From Lonepinella koalarum (GTDB taxonomy: Bacteria; Pseudomonadota; Gammaproteobacteria; Enterobacterales; Pasteurellaceae), in contig NZ_CP170642.1 in the NCBI RefSeq assembly GCF_042926695.1, positions 62,001-126,000 of the forward strand: a DNA stretch of 64,000 bases. Reading direction: 5' to 3'. The notes under the pieces were generated by a model. The model did not search any database. It saw only the letters and a program-made list of their open reading frames with translations, and had not been told where the DNA came from. The translations under genes and the position numbers were made by a program. Numbering within the stretch: the stretch's first letter is position 1; each line of letters begins with the position of its first letter. Below are positions 46,292 to 55,317 of the stretch, in pieces.

Positions 46292-49105
46292 ATGAGCAAT
46301 TATCCATGGAAAAGAACTTTGCTCGCCATTGTTATTGGCATTGTAATGACATCAAAAGGTTATGCTGAAGATATTGACGAAAATGACGAGCAACAACAAG
46401 CCCCCCAATCTGGACAGATGGTTAATCCGCACGATGGAATAGGATTGACCGAACAGATTTCTGCACAATATTCTGGTGATGGTGTGAAAGTCGGTGTGAT
46501 TGATTCTGGTTTTATGAATGAACATCCGTTGTTTAATCAACAAAAATTACATTCTTTGACCTTTGAAATTACGGATAATGACGGGAATAAAAAAATATTT
46601 GATGCTAACCATTATGAGCTAGAAACGGAAGATGAAAATGGTGAACAGAAAACCGTTTATTCAATGCACGGTGGTCAAGTGGCTGGCATTATTGGTGCCA
46701 ATTCATTTTTCCAATATCGTGGGGGTGTTGCAAAAAATGCTGATGTTTATCTGACCACTACCGAAGCAACAGAAACGCCGCAAGATGATGATACGGATGA
46801 TTCAGATAATTCAAAAGATAATGATAAATCGCTTGAATTATTACTGGGTAACGAAGCAGAAATAAAAGACCACCGTAATACTATTGCTACTGCATTTGCT
46901 CAGCATACGGCAAACAAAGTGTTTGTGATCAATAATAGCTGGAATGAAGATCCGGTAGATGGCACCGCTCGGGTTATGGATGATAAATATAAATCAGGCA
47001 TTGAGAAAGCCACCGATAACGTATTAATTAATGCGATTAAAGATGCGGTTAAAAAAGACACACTTATTGTTTTTGCAGCCGGTAATGAGAGTAAGCAACA
47101 GCCTGGTATTATGGCGGCTTTACCTCGCTATCTTCCTGAATTGGAAAAACATTATCTGTCAGTTATCGCGGTAGATGATGGGGAAAATATAGCGGACTAT
47201 TCTAATCGTTGTGGGGTAAGTAAAAATTGGTGTGTGGCCGCACCGGGAACGTTATCTGTGCTTGTCACCGAGGGAGCGGAGCAAAATATCAAATTACCGG
47301 GGCTGCAAGTACAACAAGGGACATCCTTTGCTGCCCCTGTCGTAACGGGATCTTTAGCTGTGCTAAAACAACGTTTTCAGTATTTTACCGCAACACAAAT
47401 GAGAGATACATTATTGACTACTGCCACGGATTTAGGGGCAAAAGGCGTAGATGATGTTTTTGGTTGGGGATTAATCAATTTATCAAAAGCAATAAATGGA
47501 CCATCGCAACTGTTAAACAACGAAACCTATACGCTATCCAGCGATGATCGTTGGAACAACCCTTTGACTGGCGAATATCGCTTAACTAAACAAGGACCAG
47601 CGACTTTAACCTTGGCTGGAGAGAACAACCGTTTAAAAGAGATCCGTGTGGAAGAGGGGAAATTAGCCTTAACTAATACGACTTCGGTGGATCAAATTCG
47701 TAATGAGAGCAATTTGGCACTCACTGCATTAACCGTAAATCAAGCCTTTTACGCGAAAACAGGTAGCCAACTTGAATTATTCGCACAACAGGCGTTTACT
47801 GCGCAAGGAAAAGGCACAGTAGTCAATTTAAATGGCGTATTATCTGTAACAGAATCACTCAAACAAAATGCCCAAGCTGGGCAAATTATTGCCGATGTAT
47901 TAGTGGTGAAAAATGGTGCAACCTATATGGGTGGTTTTGAGCAATTAATTTCTAGTGATACCTTGAATGCTAAGGGATTACGGCAGGATTTGTATTTTAA
48001 AGATGATCGCATTGAATTAAAAGCCAACCCGAATCAGCCATTTACTGATCCACAAGCAAATAATAACGGACAAAACGGCTTGCAAGCATTGAATGCGTTG
48101 CGTGACAGCAGTACAGCATGGAAAAAAGGTCTTTATAATGATTGGTTGCAACGTGCTATAGAACATAATGATTTACAGAATTTCCATTACGCTATTGGCA
48201 ATACCATTTATGCTGATAGCCTTGATTTGTTGCGCAACAATGCAGCAATAGGTCTAACCGAAACGGATAATCATTTATATCGTTATCACGACAGTAAAAC
48301 TGACAGTGTCAGAGTATGGGTTGAAAGCGATGGACAGAAATATAAATCCGATCATCATCAATTTGATCAAAAAACGGAAGTGAAAACGCGGCATACAGGC
48401 ATGGGATTTGCTTATAAAGCGGAGAAAAGCATATTGACGGGTAATCTGACTCGTACTAAATCCGATGTCACGAAAAATCAGGCATCTGCTACGATTAAAC
48501 AAATTGAAGCCAATGTGGCATTACGTTATATGCCATTAGCTAATGGTTGGTTTATGGATGTTACAGGAAAAATCGCTCGTTTGGATTACAAACAAAACCG
48601 TCAATTCAATTCAGCTTCGCTTGCTTCAGGTGCTAATAAAGGCTGGTTGTTTGGCAGCGAGTTGCGGACGGGGTATAACCTAGCAATAAATGACTGGTAT
48701 TTAGAACCGAGTGCAGGATTGCAAGCGATTCGTTTGAATATGCAGCAATTAACCGAAAATGGCGAATTAGCCACATCAACCTCTTCTTTCCATAAAACCG
48801 ATGTGAATTTATCAAGTGGATTACATTTAAAAAGAGCGTTTGATCTTAGTGATTGGAAAATCACACCGAATTTCGATTTAAGTTATATTCGTCATCTTAA
48901 CGGTAAACCAAGCTATTTAGAAAGCAGATTGAATGGTATTGCTATTCACAGTGAATCAACTACTTTCAGCAAAAATATAGCGGTGTTTGGATTGGGTATG
49001 ATGCTGGAAAAAGGCAACTGGTTGTTATCCACCGATATTCATCGACGGGTATTTAAAAATGGCAAAACGACGGATTGGCAGGTTAAAGTTGGGTTGAGTT
49101 TTTAA
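46292..49105 (+). CDS. Subtilisin-like serine protease autotransporter
   Basis: The 937-residue protein has a signal peptide (cut after YAE), an S8 protease domain with catalytic D71 (VGVIDSGF), H126 (YSMHGGQV) and S345 (QGTSFAAP) and oxyanion N265 (AAGNES), a passenger stem and a C-terminal beta-barrel of about 280 residues ending in GLSF. Layout and length resemble M. haemolytica Ssa1 and meningococcal NalP, which cleave surface proteins. An acidic stretch of D/N/K residues follows H126. All catalytic residues are present. Confidence 0.93.
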   Translation: MSNYPWKRTLLAIVIGIVMTSKGYAEDIDENDEQQQAPQSGQMVNPHDGIGLTEQISAQYSGDGVKVGVIDSGFMNEHPLFNQQKLHSLTFEITDNDGNKKIFDANHYELETEDENGEQKTVYSMHGGQVAGIIGANSFFQYRGGVAKNADVYLTTTEATETPQDDDTDDSDNSKDNDKSLELLLGNEAEIKDHRNTIATAFAQHTANKVFVINNSWNEDPVDGTARVMDDKYKSGIEKATDNVLINAIKDAVKKDTLIVFAAGNESKQQPGIMAALPRYLPELEKHYLSVIAVDDGENIADYSNRCGVSKNWCVAAPGTLSVLVTEGAEQNIKLPGLQVQQGTSFAAPVVTGSLAVLKQRFQYFTATQMRDTLLTTATDLGAKGVDDVFGWGLINLSKAINGPSQLLNNETYTLSSDDRWNNPLTGEYRLTKQGPATLTLAGENNRLKEIRVEEGKLALTNTTSVDQIRNESNLALTALTVNQAFYAKTGSQLELFAQQAFTAQGKGTVVNLNGVLSVTESLKQNAQAGQIIADVLVVKNGATYMGGFEQLISSDTLNAKGLRQDLYFKDDRIELKANPNQPFTDPQANNNGQNGLQALNALRDSSTAWKKGLYNDWLQRAIEHNDLQNFHYAIGNTIYADSLDLLRNNAAIGLTETDNHLYRYHDSKTDSVRVWVESDGQKYKSDHHQFDQKTEVKTRHTGMGFAYKAEKSILTGNLTRTKSDVTKNQASATIKQIEANVALRYMPLANGWFMDVTGKIARLDYKQNRQFNSASLASGANKGWLFGSELRTGYNLAINDWYLEPSAGLQAIRLNMQQLTENGELATSTSSFHKTDVNLSSGLHLKRAFDLSDWKITPNFDLSYIRHLNGKPSYLESRLNGIAIHSESTTFSKNIAVFGLGMMLEKGNWLLSTDIHRRVFKNGKTTDWQVKVGLSF

Positions 49106-49140
49106 GAATATATCGTTAGAAGTCATTAAAACATAAAAAA

Positions 49141-49162
49141 AGCCCAATTGAAAGATTGGACT
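49141..49162 (-). terminator. Terminator after the dicarboxylate carrier gene
   Basis: On the minus strand AGTCCAAT pairs with ATTGGGCT, followed by TTTTTTTATG. Confidence 0.8.
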
Positions 49163-49184
49163 AAATTCATTTAATTAGGCTAAA

Positions 49185-50507
49185 TTAGAGAAATAAATTA
49201 GCAAATAATAAACCAAAGCATACACTAAATACCATACTTAATAAGCCCGGGATCATAAAGCTATGGTTGAAAATATATTTACCGATTCGAGTTGTGCCGG
49301 TGGTATCAAAGTCAATGGAAGCAATAATCGGACCATAGTTTGGAATAAAGAAATAACCATTTACTGCCACAAATACCCCAATTAAGATTGGGGCTGGAAT
49401 ACCTAAGCCAATCGCCAATGGGAACAACGTCGCCACCGTTGCACCTTGGCTATTGACTAATACTGATAATATGAATAAAGCAAAAGCAAATGTCCACGGC
49501 GCGGTTTCAACTAAACCAGACACCATTTCTTTTACTTCGGTCATATGGGCTTGCATTAAGGTATCCCCTAACCAAGCAATACCGAAAATCGCAATGACCG
49601 CGCGCATACCGGCGTGGAATACAGACCCTCTGGTAATTTCAGTGCCGTCTGGTTTGCAGAATAAGATGATTAATGCACCAATAGATAACATCACAATTTC
49701 AATGGTATGAGCCATACCCATTGGTTGACCATCAAAGGTAGGACGTAAGGATGGAATAGCACCCATTACCACCACTAATAATGCACCGAATAAGAATAGT
49801 GCTACAGATGGTTTGGCGGTTGGTTTTAATGTTATTTGGGTCAAATCAGTATTGGCATTGTTCGCTTTCACATATTCAGGATTTTGCAGTAATTTTTGAT
49901 AATGGGGATCATCTTTTAATTCTTTACCCATTTTATTCACGAAAATACAAGCCAAAAATAAACCTAAAAGCGTAGATGGAATCGTTACGCCTAATACATT
50001 ACCGAGATTAATACCTTGCGGTTCAAGGAAAGCTACTACCGCAACAACAGCGGCGGCAATCGGGCTGGCAACAATAGCAAATTGTGATGCAATTACTGCC
50101 ATAGAAAGCGGACGTTCTGGGCGAATGCCATTATGCCGGCTCACTTCGGCAATCACGGGCAATACAGAGTAAGCTACGTGACCTGTTCCCGCTAAAACGG
50201 TGAATGTCCAAGTGACCGCTGGAGCAATAAAGGTAATATATTTAGGATTACGACGTAAAATATTAGTTGCGATTTTGATCATATAATCTAAACCACCCGC
50301 GGCTTGCATTGCTGCTGCTGCCGCTACGACCGCCATGATCATAAACATCACATCAATAGGTAAGCCTGCTGGTTTTAACCCAAAACCAAAGGATAAAATG
50401 GCCAAGCCTAAACCACCAAACACCCCTAAACCAATACCACCGACCCGAGCCCCTATTAATATACATAATAGGACAATAGCAAATTGTATTAAAAACATCA
50501 TTTCCAT
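49185..50507 (-). CDS. Anaerobic C4-dicarboxylate carrier, DcuA/DcuB family
   Basis: The 440-residue protein has about twelve hydrophobic segments and family motifs GARVGGIGLGV, LRRNPKYITFIAP and GTTRIGKYIFNHSFMIPG. Family members exchange fumarate, malate or aspartate for succinate during anaerobic growth. Divergence from aspA, which makes fumarate from aspartate, supports that role. DcuA and DcuB cannot be told apart by eye. Confidence 0.9.
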   Translation of the reverse strand: MEMMFLIQFAIVLLCILIGARVGGIGLGVFGGLGLAILSFGFGLKPAGLPIDVMFMIMAVVAAAAAMQAAGGLDYMIKIATNILRRNPKYITFIAPAVTWTFTVLAGTGHVAYSVLPVIAEVSRHNGIRPERPLSMAVIASQFAIVASPIAAAVVAVVAFLEPQGINLGNVLGVTIPSTLLGLFLACIFVNKMGKELKDDPHYQKLLQNPEYVKANNANTDLTQITLKPTAKPSVALFLFGALLVVVMGAIPSLRPTFDGQPMGMAHTIEIVMLSIGALIILFCKPDGTEITRGSVFHAGMRAVIAIFGIAWLGDTLMQAHMTEVKEMVSGLVETAPWTFAFALFILSVLVNSQGATVATLFPLAIGLGIPAPILIGVFVAVNGYFFIPNYGPIIASIDFDTTGTTRIGKYIFNHSFMIPGLLSMVFSVCFGLLFANLFL

Positions 50508-50649
50508 AGTCTTTTCTCCATAATTATAACGAAAAATAACATTATCTTTTGAGTAAGAATAACTAATAAAACCCTAAACAACCAGTTATTTACACCTAAA
50601 ATTTTTTAATTCGACGGATAAAATTATATATTACATCCATTTCCCATTA

Positions 50650-50665
50650 TGTGATCTCGATCAAA
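50650..50665. promoter_or_regulatory. CRP-like site between the carrier gene and aspA
   Basis: TGTGATCTCGATCAAA matches the site upstream of oadG at 15 of 16 positions. It lies 107 bp before aspA and 143 bp before the divergent carrier gene, so it could serve both. Confidence 0.6.
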
Positions 50666-50756
50666 TTTTTTCTGATTAAAATGAGTTATCATGATTACGG
50701 CACAAAAGTTATTATTCTAAATTAACAACCAAAGCAACAACCAAGAGGAGGAAATA

Positions 50757-52184
50757 ATGAGCAACACTCGTATTGAAGTTGATTTATTAGGCGAAAGAGA
50801 AGTCTCTAATGATGTTTATTGGGGAATACATACCTTAAGAGCGGTCGAAAATTTTAATATTTCCAGAAATACGATTTCTGATGTGCCAGAATTTGTACGT
50901 GGTATGGTGATGGTAAAAAAAGCGACGGCATTAGCAAATGGTGAATTGGGGGCGATTCCAAAAAAAATTGCTGATGCGATTGTACGAGCCTGTGATGAGA
51001 TTTTAGTTAAAGGGCGTTGTATGGATCAATTCCCGTCTGATGTGTATCAAGGCGGTGCAGGAACTTCGGTGAATATGAATACTAACGAAGTTGTAGCGAA
51101 TCTTGCATTGGAATTGTTAGGTCATCAAAAAGGGCAATATGATATTGTTAACCCGATGGATCATGTGAATGCTAGTCAATCCACTAATGATGCTTATCCA
51201 ACAGGGTTCCGTATTGCGGTGTATAACAGTATTCTCACGTTAATTGATCGTATCCATTATTTACAAAAAGGCTTTGAAAACAAAGCGGAAGAGTTTGCTA
51301 AAGTATTAAAAATGGGGCGTACCCAATTACAAGATGCCGTACCGATGACAGTAGGGCAAGAATTTAAAGCCTTTGCAGTATTATTGGAAGAAGAAGTGCG
51401 TAATTTAACCAATACCGCCAAATTCTTGCTTGAAGTAAATTTGGGCGCTACCGCGATTGGAACAGGATTAAATACTCCAGAAGGTTATTCCGAATTAGCC
51501 GTGAAGTATTTAGCCGAAGTTACCCAATTACCTTGTGTACTGGCTGAAAACTTGATTGAAGCCACTTCAGACTGCGGTGCTTATGTCATGGTACATGGTG
51601 CATTAAAACGAACTGCGGTGAAATTATCCAAAGTTTGTAATGATTTACGTTTGCTTTCATCTGGTCCACGGGCAGGGTTAAATGAAATCAACCTGCCAGA
51701 ATTGCAAGCCGGTTCATCCATTATGCCAGCCAAAGTCAATCCTGTGGTGCCAGAAGTGGTGAATCAAGTTTGCTTTAAAGTAATTGGTAACGATACGACA
51801 ATTACCTTTGCGGCAGAAGCAGGTCAATTACAATTAAACGTGATGGAACCGGTGATCGGTCAAGCCATGTTTGAATCTATTGAGATTTTAGAAAATGCTT
51901 GCGTGAATTTACGCGATAAATGTATTGATGGCATTACGGTCAACAAAGAAATTTGCGAAAACTTCGTCTTTAATTCAATTGGTATTGTCACTTATCTCAA
52001 TCCGTTTATTGGTCATCACAATGGCGATATTGTGGGTAAAATCTGTGCAACCACAGGTCGAAGTGTGCGAGACGTGGTATTGGAAAAAGGGTTACTGACT
52101 GAGGCCCAATTAGATGATATTCTGTCGGTGGAAAATCTGATGAACCCGACCTATAAAGCCACTCGCTTTGTTGATGATGAATAG
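50757..52184 (+). CDS. aspA: Aspartate ammonia-lyase
   Basis: AspA deaminates aspartate to fumarate, feeding anaerobic fumarate respiration. The 475-residue protein has the lyase signature GSSIMPAKVNP and HVNASQSTNDAYPT. A strong AGGAGG ribosome site lies just before the ATG. The divergent carrier gene is its likely partner. Confidence 0.97.
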   Translation: MSNTRIEVDLLGEREVSNDVYWGIHTLRAVENFNISRNTISDVPEFVRGMVMVKKATALANGELGAIPKKIADAIVRACDEILVKGRCMDQFPSDVYQGGAGTSVNMNTNEVVANLALELLGHQKGQYDIVNPMDHVNASQSTNDAYPTGFRIAVYNSILTLIDRIHYLQKGFENKAEEFAKVLKMGRTQLQDAVPMTVGQEFKAFAVLLEEEVRNLTNTAKFLLEVNLGATAIGTGLNTPEGYSELAVKYLAEVTQLPCVLAENLIEATSDCGAYVMVHGALKRTAVKLSKVCNDLRLLSSGPRAGLNEINLPELQAGSSIMPAKVNPVVPEVVNQVCFKVIGNDTTITFAAEAGQLQLNVMEPVIGQAMFESIEILENACVNLRDKCIDGITVNKEICENFVFNSIGIVTYLNPFIGHHNGDIVGKICATTGRSVRDVVLEKGLLTEAQLDDILSVENLMNPTYKATRFVDDE

Positions 52185-52201
52185 TTAAAAAAACAAAATA
52201 T

Positions 52202-52239
52202 TCACCGCACTTTTATGGCGTTAACTAAAAGTGCGGTGA
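52202..52239. terminator. Bidirectional uptake-signal terminator
   Basis: TCACCGCACTTTT pairs perfectly with AAAAGTGCGGTGA across a 12-nt loop, followed by TTTTTTTCG; it separates the convergent aspA and napC. Confidence 0.92.
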
Positions 52240-52251
52240 TTTTTTTCGTTT

Positions 52252-52851
52252 TTATTTCAACATGTCTTGCGGTACAAAACTTTTCTGGACATCTTTCATT
52301 TGTGGTAATTGATGTGCAATGCCTTTGTGGCAATCAATACAGGTTTTGCTTTGTTCTTGTGCCATCGTGTGCATTTGTTGTGCGACGGCTTTTTGTTGGG
52401 TGAAATCCATATCATCGAAATTATGACAGTTTCGACATTCTTGCGAATTATTAGCTTTCATTCTCGCCCATTCACGTTCCGCCATTTCTAAACGATGGGC
52501 TTCAAATTTTTCTTTAGTATCGACTTTACCCGTAATATGGGCTAATACTTCCGTACTAGCTTGCATTTTGCGGAACATTTTTGGTCCAAACTCGTGTGGC
52601 ACATGGCAATCGGAACACACCGCTTTTACCCCAGAACGATTGGAATAATGTACCGATGCATGGTATTCAGGCACCACATCATTCATGTGGCAATCGGAAC
52701 AGAATTGTTCGGTATTGGTGGATTCCATCCCTTTATTAAAGCCTCCCCAAAGAAATAAGGTGGCAATAGCGGTTAATATGATGACCGTGCCAACGGCCAT
52801 ATTACTTGGGCGACATAAATATTGGCGAATTTTCTTAATCAGGCTCAACAT
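52252..52851 (-). CDS. napC: Membrane tetraheme cytochrome c NapC
   Basis: NapC passes electrons from quinol to NapAB. The 199-residue protein has one N-terminal membrane anchor and four CxxCH heme sites (CSDCH twice, CRNCH, CIDCH). It is the last gene of the nap operon. Confidence 0.96.
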   Translation of the reverse strand: MLSLIKKIRQYLCRPSNMAVGTVIILTAIATLFLWGGFNKGMESTNTEQFCSDCHMNDVVPEYHASVHYSNRSGVKAVCSDCHVPHEFGPKMFRKMQASTEVLAHITGKVDTKEKFEAHRLEMAEREWARMKANNSQECRNCHNFDDMDFTQQKAVAQQMHTMAQEQSKTCIDCHKGIAHQLPQMKDVQKSFVPQDMLK

Positions 52852-52860
52852 ATTTCCCCC

Positions 52861-53328
52861 TTATTTCCCTTGGTTTTGACGTATAGTGTCAAATTTATTT
52901 TGAATAATTGGATTGACTTCGGTTTGTTGTACATGACATTGCAAACAAAAATAACGGCGCGGTGATGTTTCACCGGTTGGGTTACCATCACGATCTTGAA
53001 AGTGACTTTCTGGGACTCTCGGAGCACCTGTCGTCGGTGAGAATTCTGGAGAATGGCAAGCTAAACATTGGTTTGCGTTTTTGGTCACTTGTAAACCACG
53101 AATACTATGCGGCACAAGTGGCGGTTGAAATAGAAACGTAGTAGGAATATTACCGGCATCTTTTAATGGATTAGTATAGGCGGGGGCAACCTTTTCGGGA
53201 ATCTGTTCTAATTGGTCGATAGAACCTATATGATTAGAACTCATGTTATTAGAATCAATGTTATTTTGCACATCGGCGCTAGCAAACGCAGAAAGTGCGG
53301 TTAAAATAAAAGTGAGATATTTTCTCAT
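52861..53328 (-). CDS. napB: Periplasmic nitrate reductase cytochrome subunit NapB
   Basis: NapB is the diheme partner of NapA. The 155-residue protein has a signal peptide cut after ASA and two heme sites, CLACH and CLQCH, plus the PPLVPHSIRG segment. An uptake signal lies in its signal-peptide coding region (AAAGTGCGGTT). Confidence 0.95.
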   Translation of the reverse strand: MRKYLTFILTALSAFASADVQNNIDSNNMSSNHIGSIDQLEQIPEKVAPAYTNPLKDAGNIPTTFLFQPPLVPHSIRGLQVTKNANQCLACHSPEFSPTTGAPRVPESHFQDRDGNPTGETSPRRYFCLQCHVQQTEVNPIIQNKFDTIRQNQGK

Positions 53329-53364
53329 ATTGAGTTCACTCCGTAATTCAAGTAGTCAAAAGGG

Positions 53365-54258
53365 TTAAATATTTTTAATGGTAATCTGTTTCTCAAAACG
53401 AGAACCAAAAGCAAAAACCTGTTCTGCACAAACGTCAATACAACGTCCGCAACTGATACAGTCTTTATCTAAAATAATCGGGCTATCTTGCACCGAACCA
53501 TGTAGTGGCAAACGTAAGACTTGGGGTTCCGGACAAACGTTATAACAGTCCATACAGCGATCACAGCGCGAGCGATCGACCACATTGACTTTGATCATAC
53601 TTTTGGCACCAATTAAGCCATACAATGCCCCGATTGGGCAAAGATGTCCGCACCAACCATGTTCGACGACAAATAAATCAAACAAAAAGATAATCGCGAC
53701 CAACCATAGGGTTGCTCCCAAGCCGAACACAAATGCTCGACCTAATGCCGCCACAGGATTAATCCATTCCCACAACAATGTGCCACTGATTGCACTTCCG
53801 ACTAAAATCATCAGCAACATGCCATAGCGTAATTGACGTGGCAGTTTGGCACTTTGCCGAATACCCAATTTTCGGCGTAGCCACGCGGATAAATCTGTCA
53901 CCATATTCATTGGACAAACCCAACTACAAAAGGCTTTACTGGCGATCAGGGCATAAAATACTACAATAATGAATGCCCCCAAAATCGTCGTCCATTCAGG
54001 TAAATAACCTGTAGCAAGGCTTTCCATGGTAATTAAAGGATCGGTTAATGGAATACGGTCAAATAACACACTCGCACTATAGTTCCCTTTTAAAATCCAC
54101 ACCTTCCATAATGGACCCGTTAAAAACAGCAGAATAATGCTTAACTGGCTTAACCGTCTTAATAATAAAAAGCGATAAGCTCGCCACCAGCCTAATTTTT
54201 GACGAGCTTCTAAGCCGGCATTTTTGGGTTTATTGGGAGTAAATTTCACCGTCGCCAT
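53365..54258 (-). CDS. napH: Quinol dehydrogenase membrane subunit NapH
   Basis: NapH works with NapG to move electrons from ubiquinol. The 297-residue protein has about four membrane segments, two CxxxCP motifs (CSWVCP and CGHLCP) and two [4Fe-4S] motifs near the C-terminus (CDRCMDCYNVCP, CISCGRCIDVC). It abuts napG. Confidence 0.95.
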   Translation of the reverse strand: MATVKFTPNKPKNAGLEARQKLGWWRAYRFLLLRRLSQLSIILLFLTGPLWKVWILKGNYSASVLFDRIPLTDPLITMESLATGYLPEWTTILGAFIIVVFYALIASKAFCSWVCPMNMVTDLSAWLRRKLGIRQSAKLPRQLRYGMLLMILVGSAISGTLLWEWINPVAALGRAFVFGLGATLWLVAIIFLFDLFVVEHGWCGHLCPIGALYGLIGAKSMIKVNVVDRSRCDRCMDCYNVCPEPQVLRLPLHGSVQDSPIILDKDCISCGRCIDVCAEQVFAFGSRFEKQITIKNI

Positions 54259-55160
54259 TATTTCACCCCTTTCGTATTTAAATCCAAATTCGGGAAGTGT
54301 TCTGCTTCAGGCACCGTAGTAGAACTTGGTTGATAATCATAGGTAGCTCGATTTGGTGTTGCCACTTTGCTATCCGGTTTCACCTGCATAAATTGATAAG
54401 TCGGCTCTGATTGACCTTCCGGCATTCGCGCATCAAGAGCAGGACGTAAACCGTCAGGGTGTTTTTCTTCCAATAAGGCTTTACCGGCATTTTGCTTTTC
54501 TTGCCAACCTAAACGATAGTGGCGACCTAACATCCCTTTGGCGAGATCCATCGGTAACACTTTAATGGCGGCTTCTTCCAATACGCAAGCCTGTTCACAT
54601 TTGCCACAGCCTGTGCAAGCATCGGAATGGACCGTTGGGATCAATTTAGCGTGAATTTGAGTACGGTCGTTATGTACTTTTTCCAAGGTGATCGCTTTGT
54701 CAATCAACGGACAAACACGATAACACACATCACAACGCAAGCCTTGCCAGTTCAAGCAAGTTTCATGATCAAGCAAAACCGCTAAGCCCATTTTGGCATC
54801 ATTAATATCCTGTAAGGATTCGCTTAACGCCCCCGATGGACAAGCGTTCATACAAGGAATGTCAGGGCACATTTCACAGGGTTTATCACGCGCGATAAAA
54901 TAGGGCGTACCTGCCTCCATTGGCGATAACAGAGAGGCAAGGTGCAACATATCATAAGGGCAAGCCTGCACACATTGTCCGCAACGCGTGCAAGCCGCTA
55001 AGAAATCATCTTCATTTAACGCACCCGGTGGGCGTAATGCGACACCTTGCTTGGCATTAGCTTGATGCTGTTGTAAACCTAGAATCACCCCAACACCACA
55101 CAAACCAGCGGCGGTTCGAGTGGCGTTTTTGAGAAATTGACGGCGGTTTGGATTTTGCAT
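54258..55160 (-). CDS. napG: Ferredoxin-type protein NapG
   Basis: NapG is a periplasmic iron-sulfur protein. From the ATG at 55160 it starts MQNPNRRQFLKNATRTAAG, a clear Tat signal. It holds four [4Fe-4S] motifs (including CTRCGQCVQACP, CEMCPDIPCMNACP and CTGCGKCEQAC). Earlier in-frame starts upstream lack the Tat signal at the N-terminus and are disfavoured. Confidence 0.94.
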   Translation of the reverse strand: MQNPNRRQFLKNATRTAAGLCGVGVILGLQQHQANAKQGVALRPPGALNEDDFLAACTRCGQCVQACPYDMLHLASLLSPMEAGTPYFIARDKPCEMCPDIPCMNACPSGALSESLQDINDAKMGLAVLLDHETCLNWQGLRCDVCYRVCPLIDKAITLEKVHNDRTQIHAKLIPTVHSDACTGCGKCEQACVLEEAAIKVLPMDLAKGMLGRHYRLGWQEKQNAGKALLEEKHPDGLRPALDARMPEGQSEPTYQFMQVKPDSKVATPNRATYDYQPSSTTVPEAEHFPNLDLNTKGVK

Positions 55161-55217
55161 AAATGTATCCCGTTTTACCCTAGCCCTAGTCCTGATCCTA
55201 AAGGGAGAAAAGATTTT

Positions 55218-55265
55218 GAAGTGCGGTGAAAAAATCAAAAATTTTGTAATTTTCCCCGCACTTTC
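55218..55265 (-). terminator. Uptake-signal hairpin within the nap operon
   Basis: GAAGTGCGG and CCGCACTTTC bracket a long imperfect stem in the 157-bp gap between napA and napG. It might partly terminate and so lower napGHBC expression relative to napFDA. Confidence 0.55.
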
Positions 55266-55317
55266 CTCCAAAAAAATAACTCACTCTTTAGATAACTTAA
55301 GGGATAAGGGTATTCCT

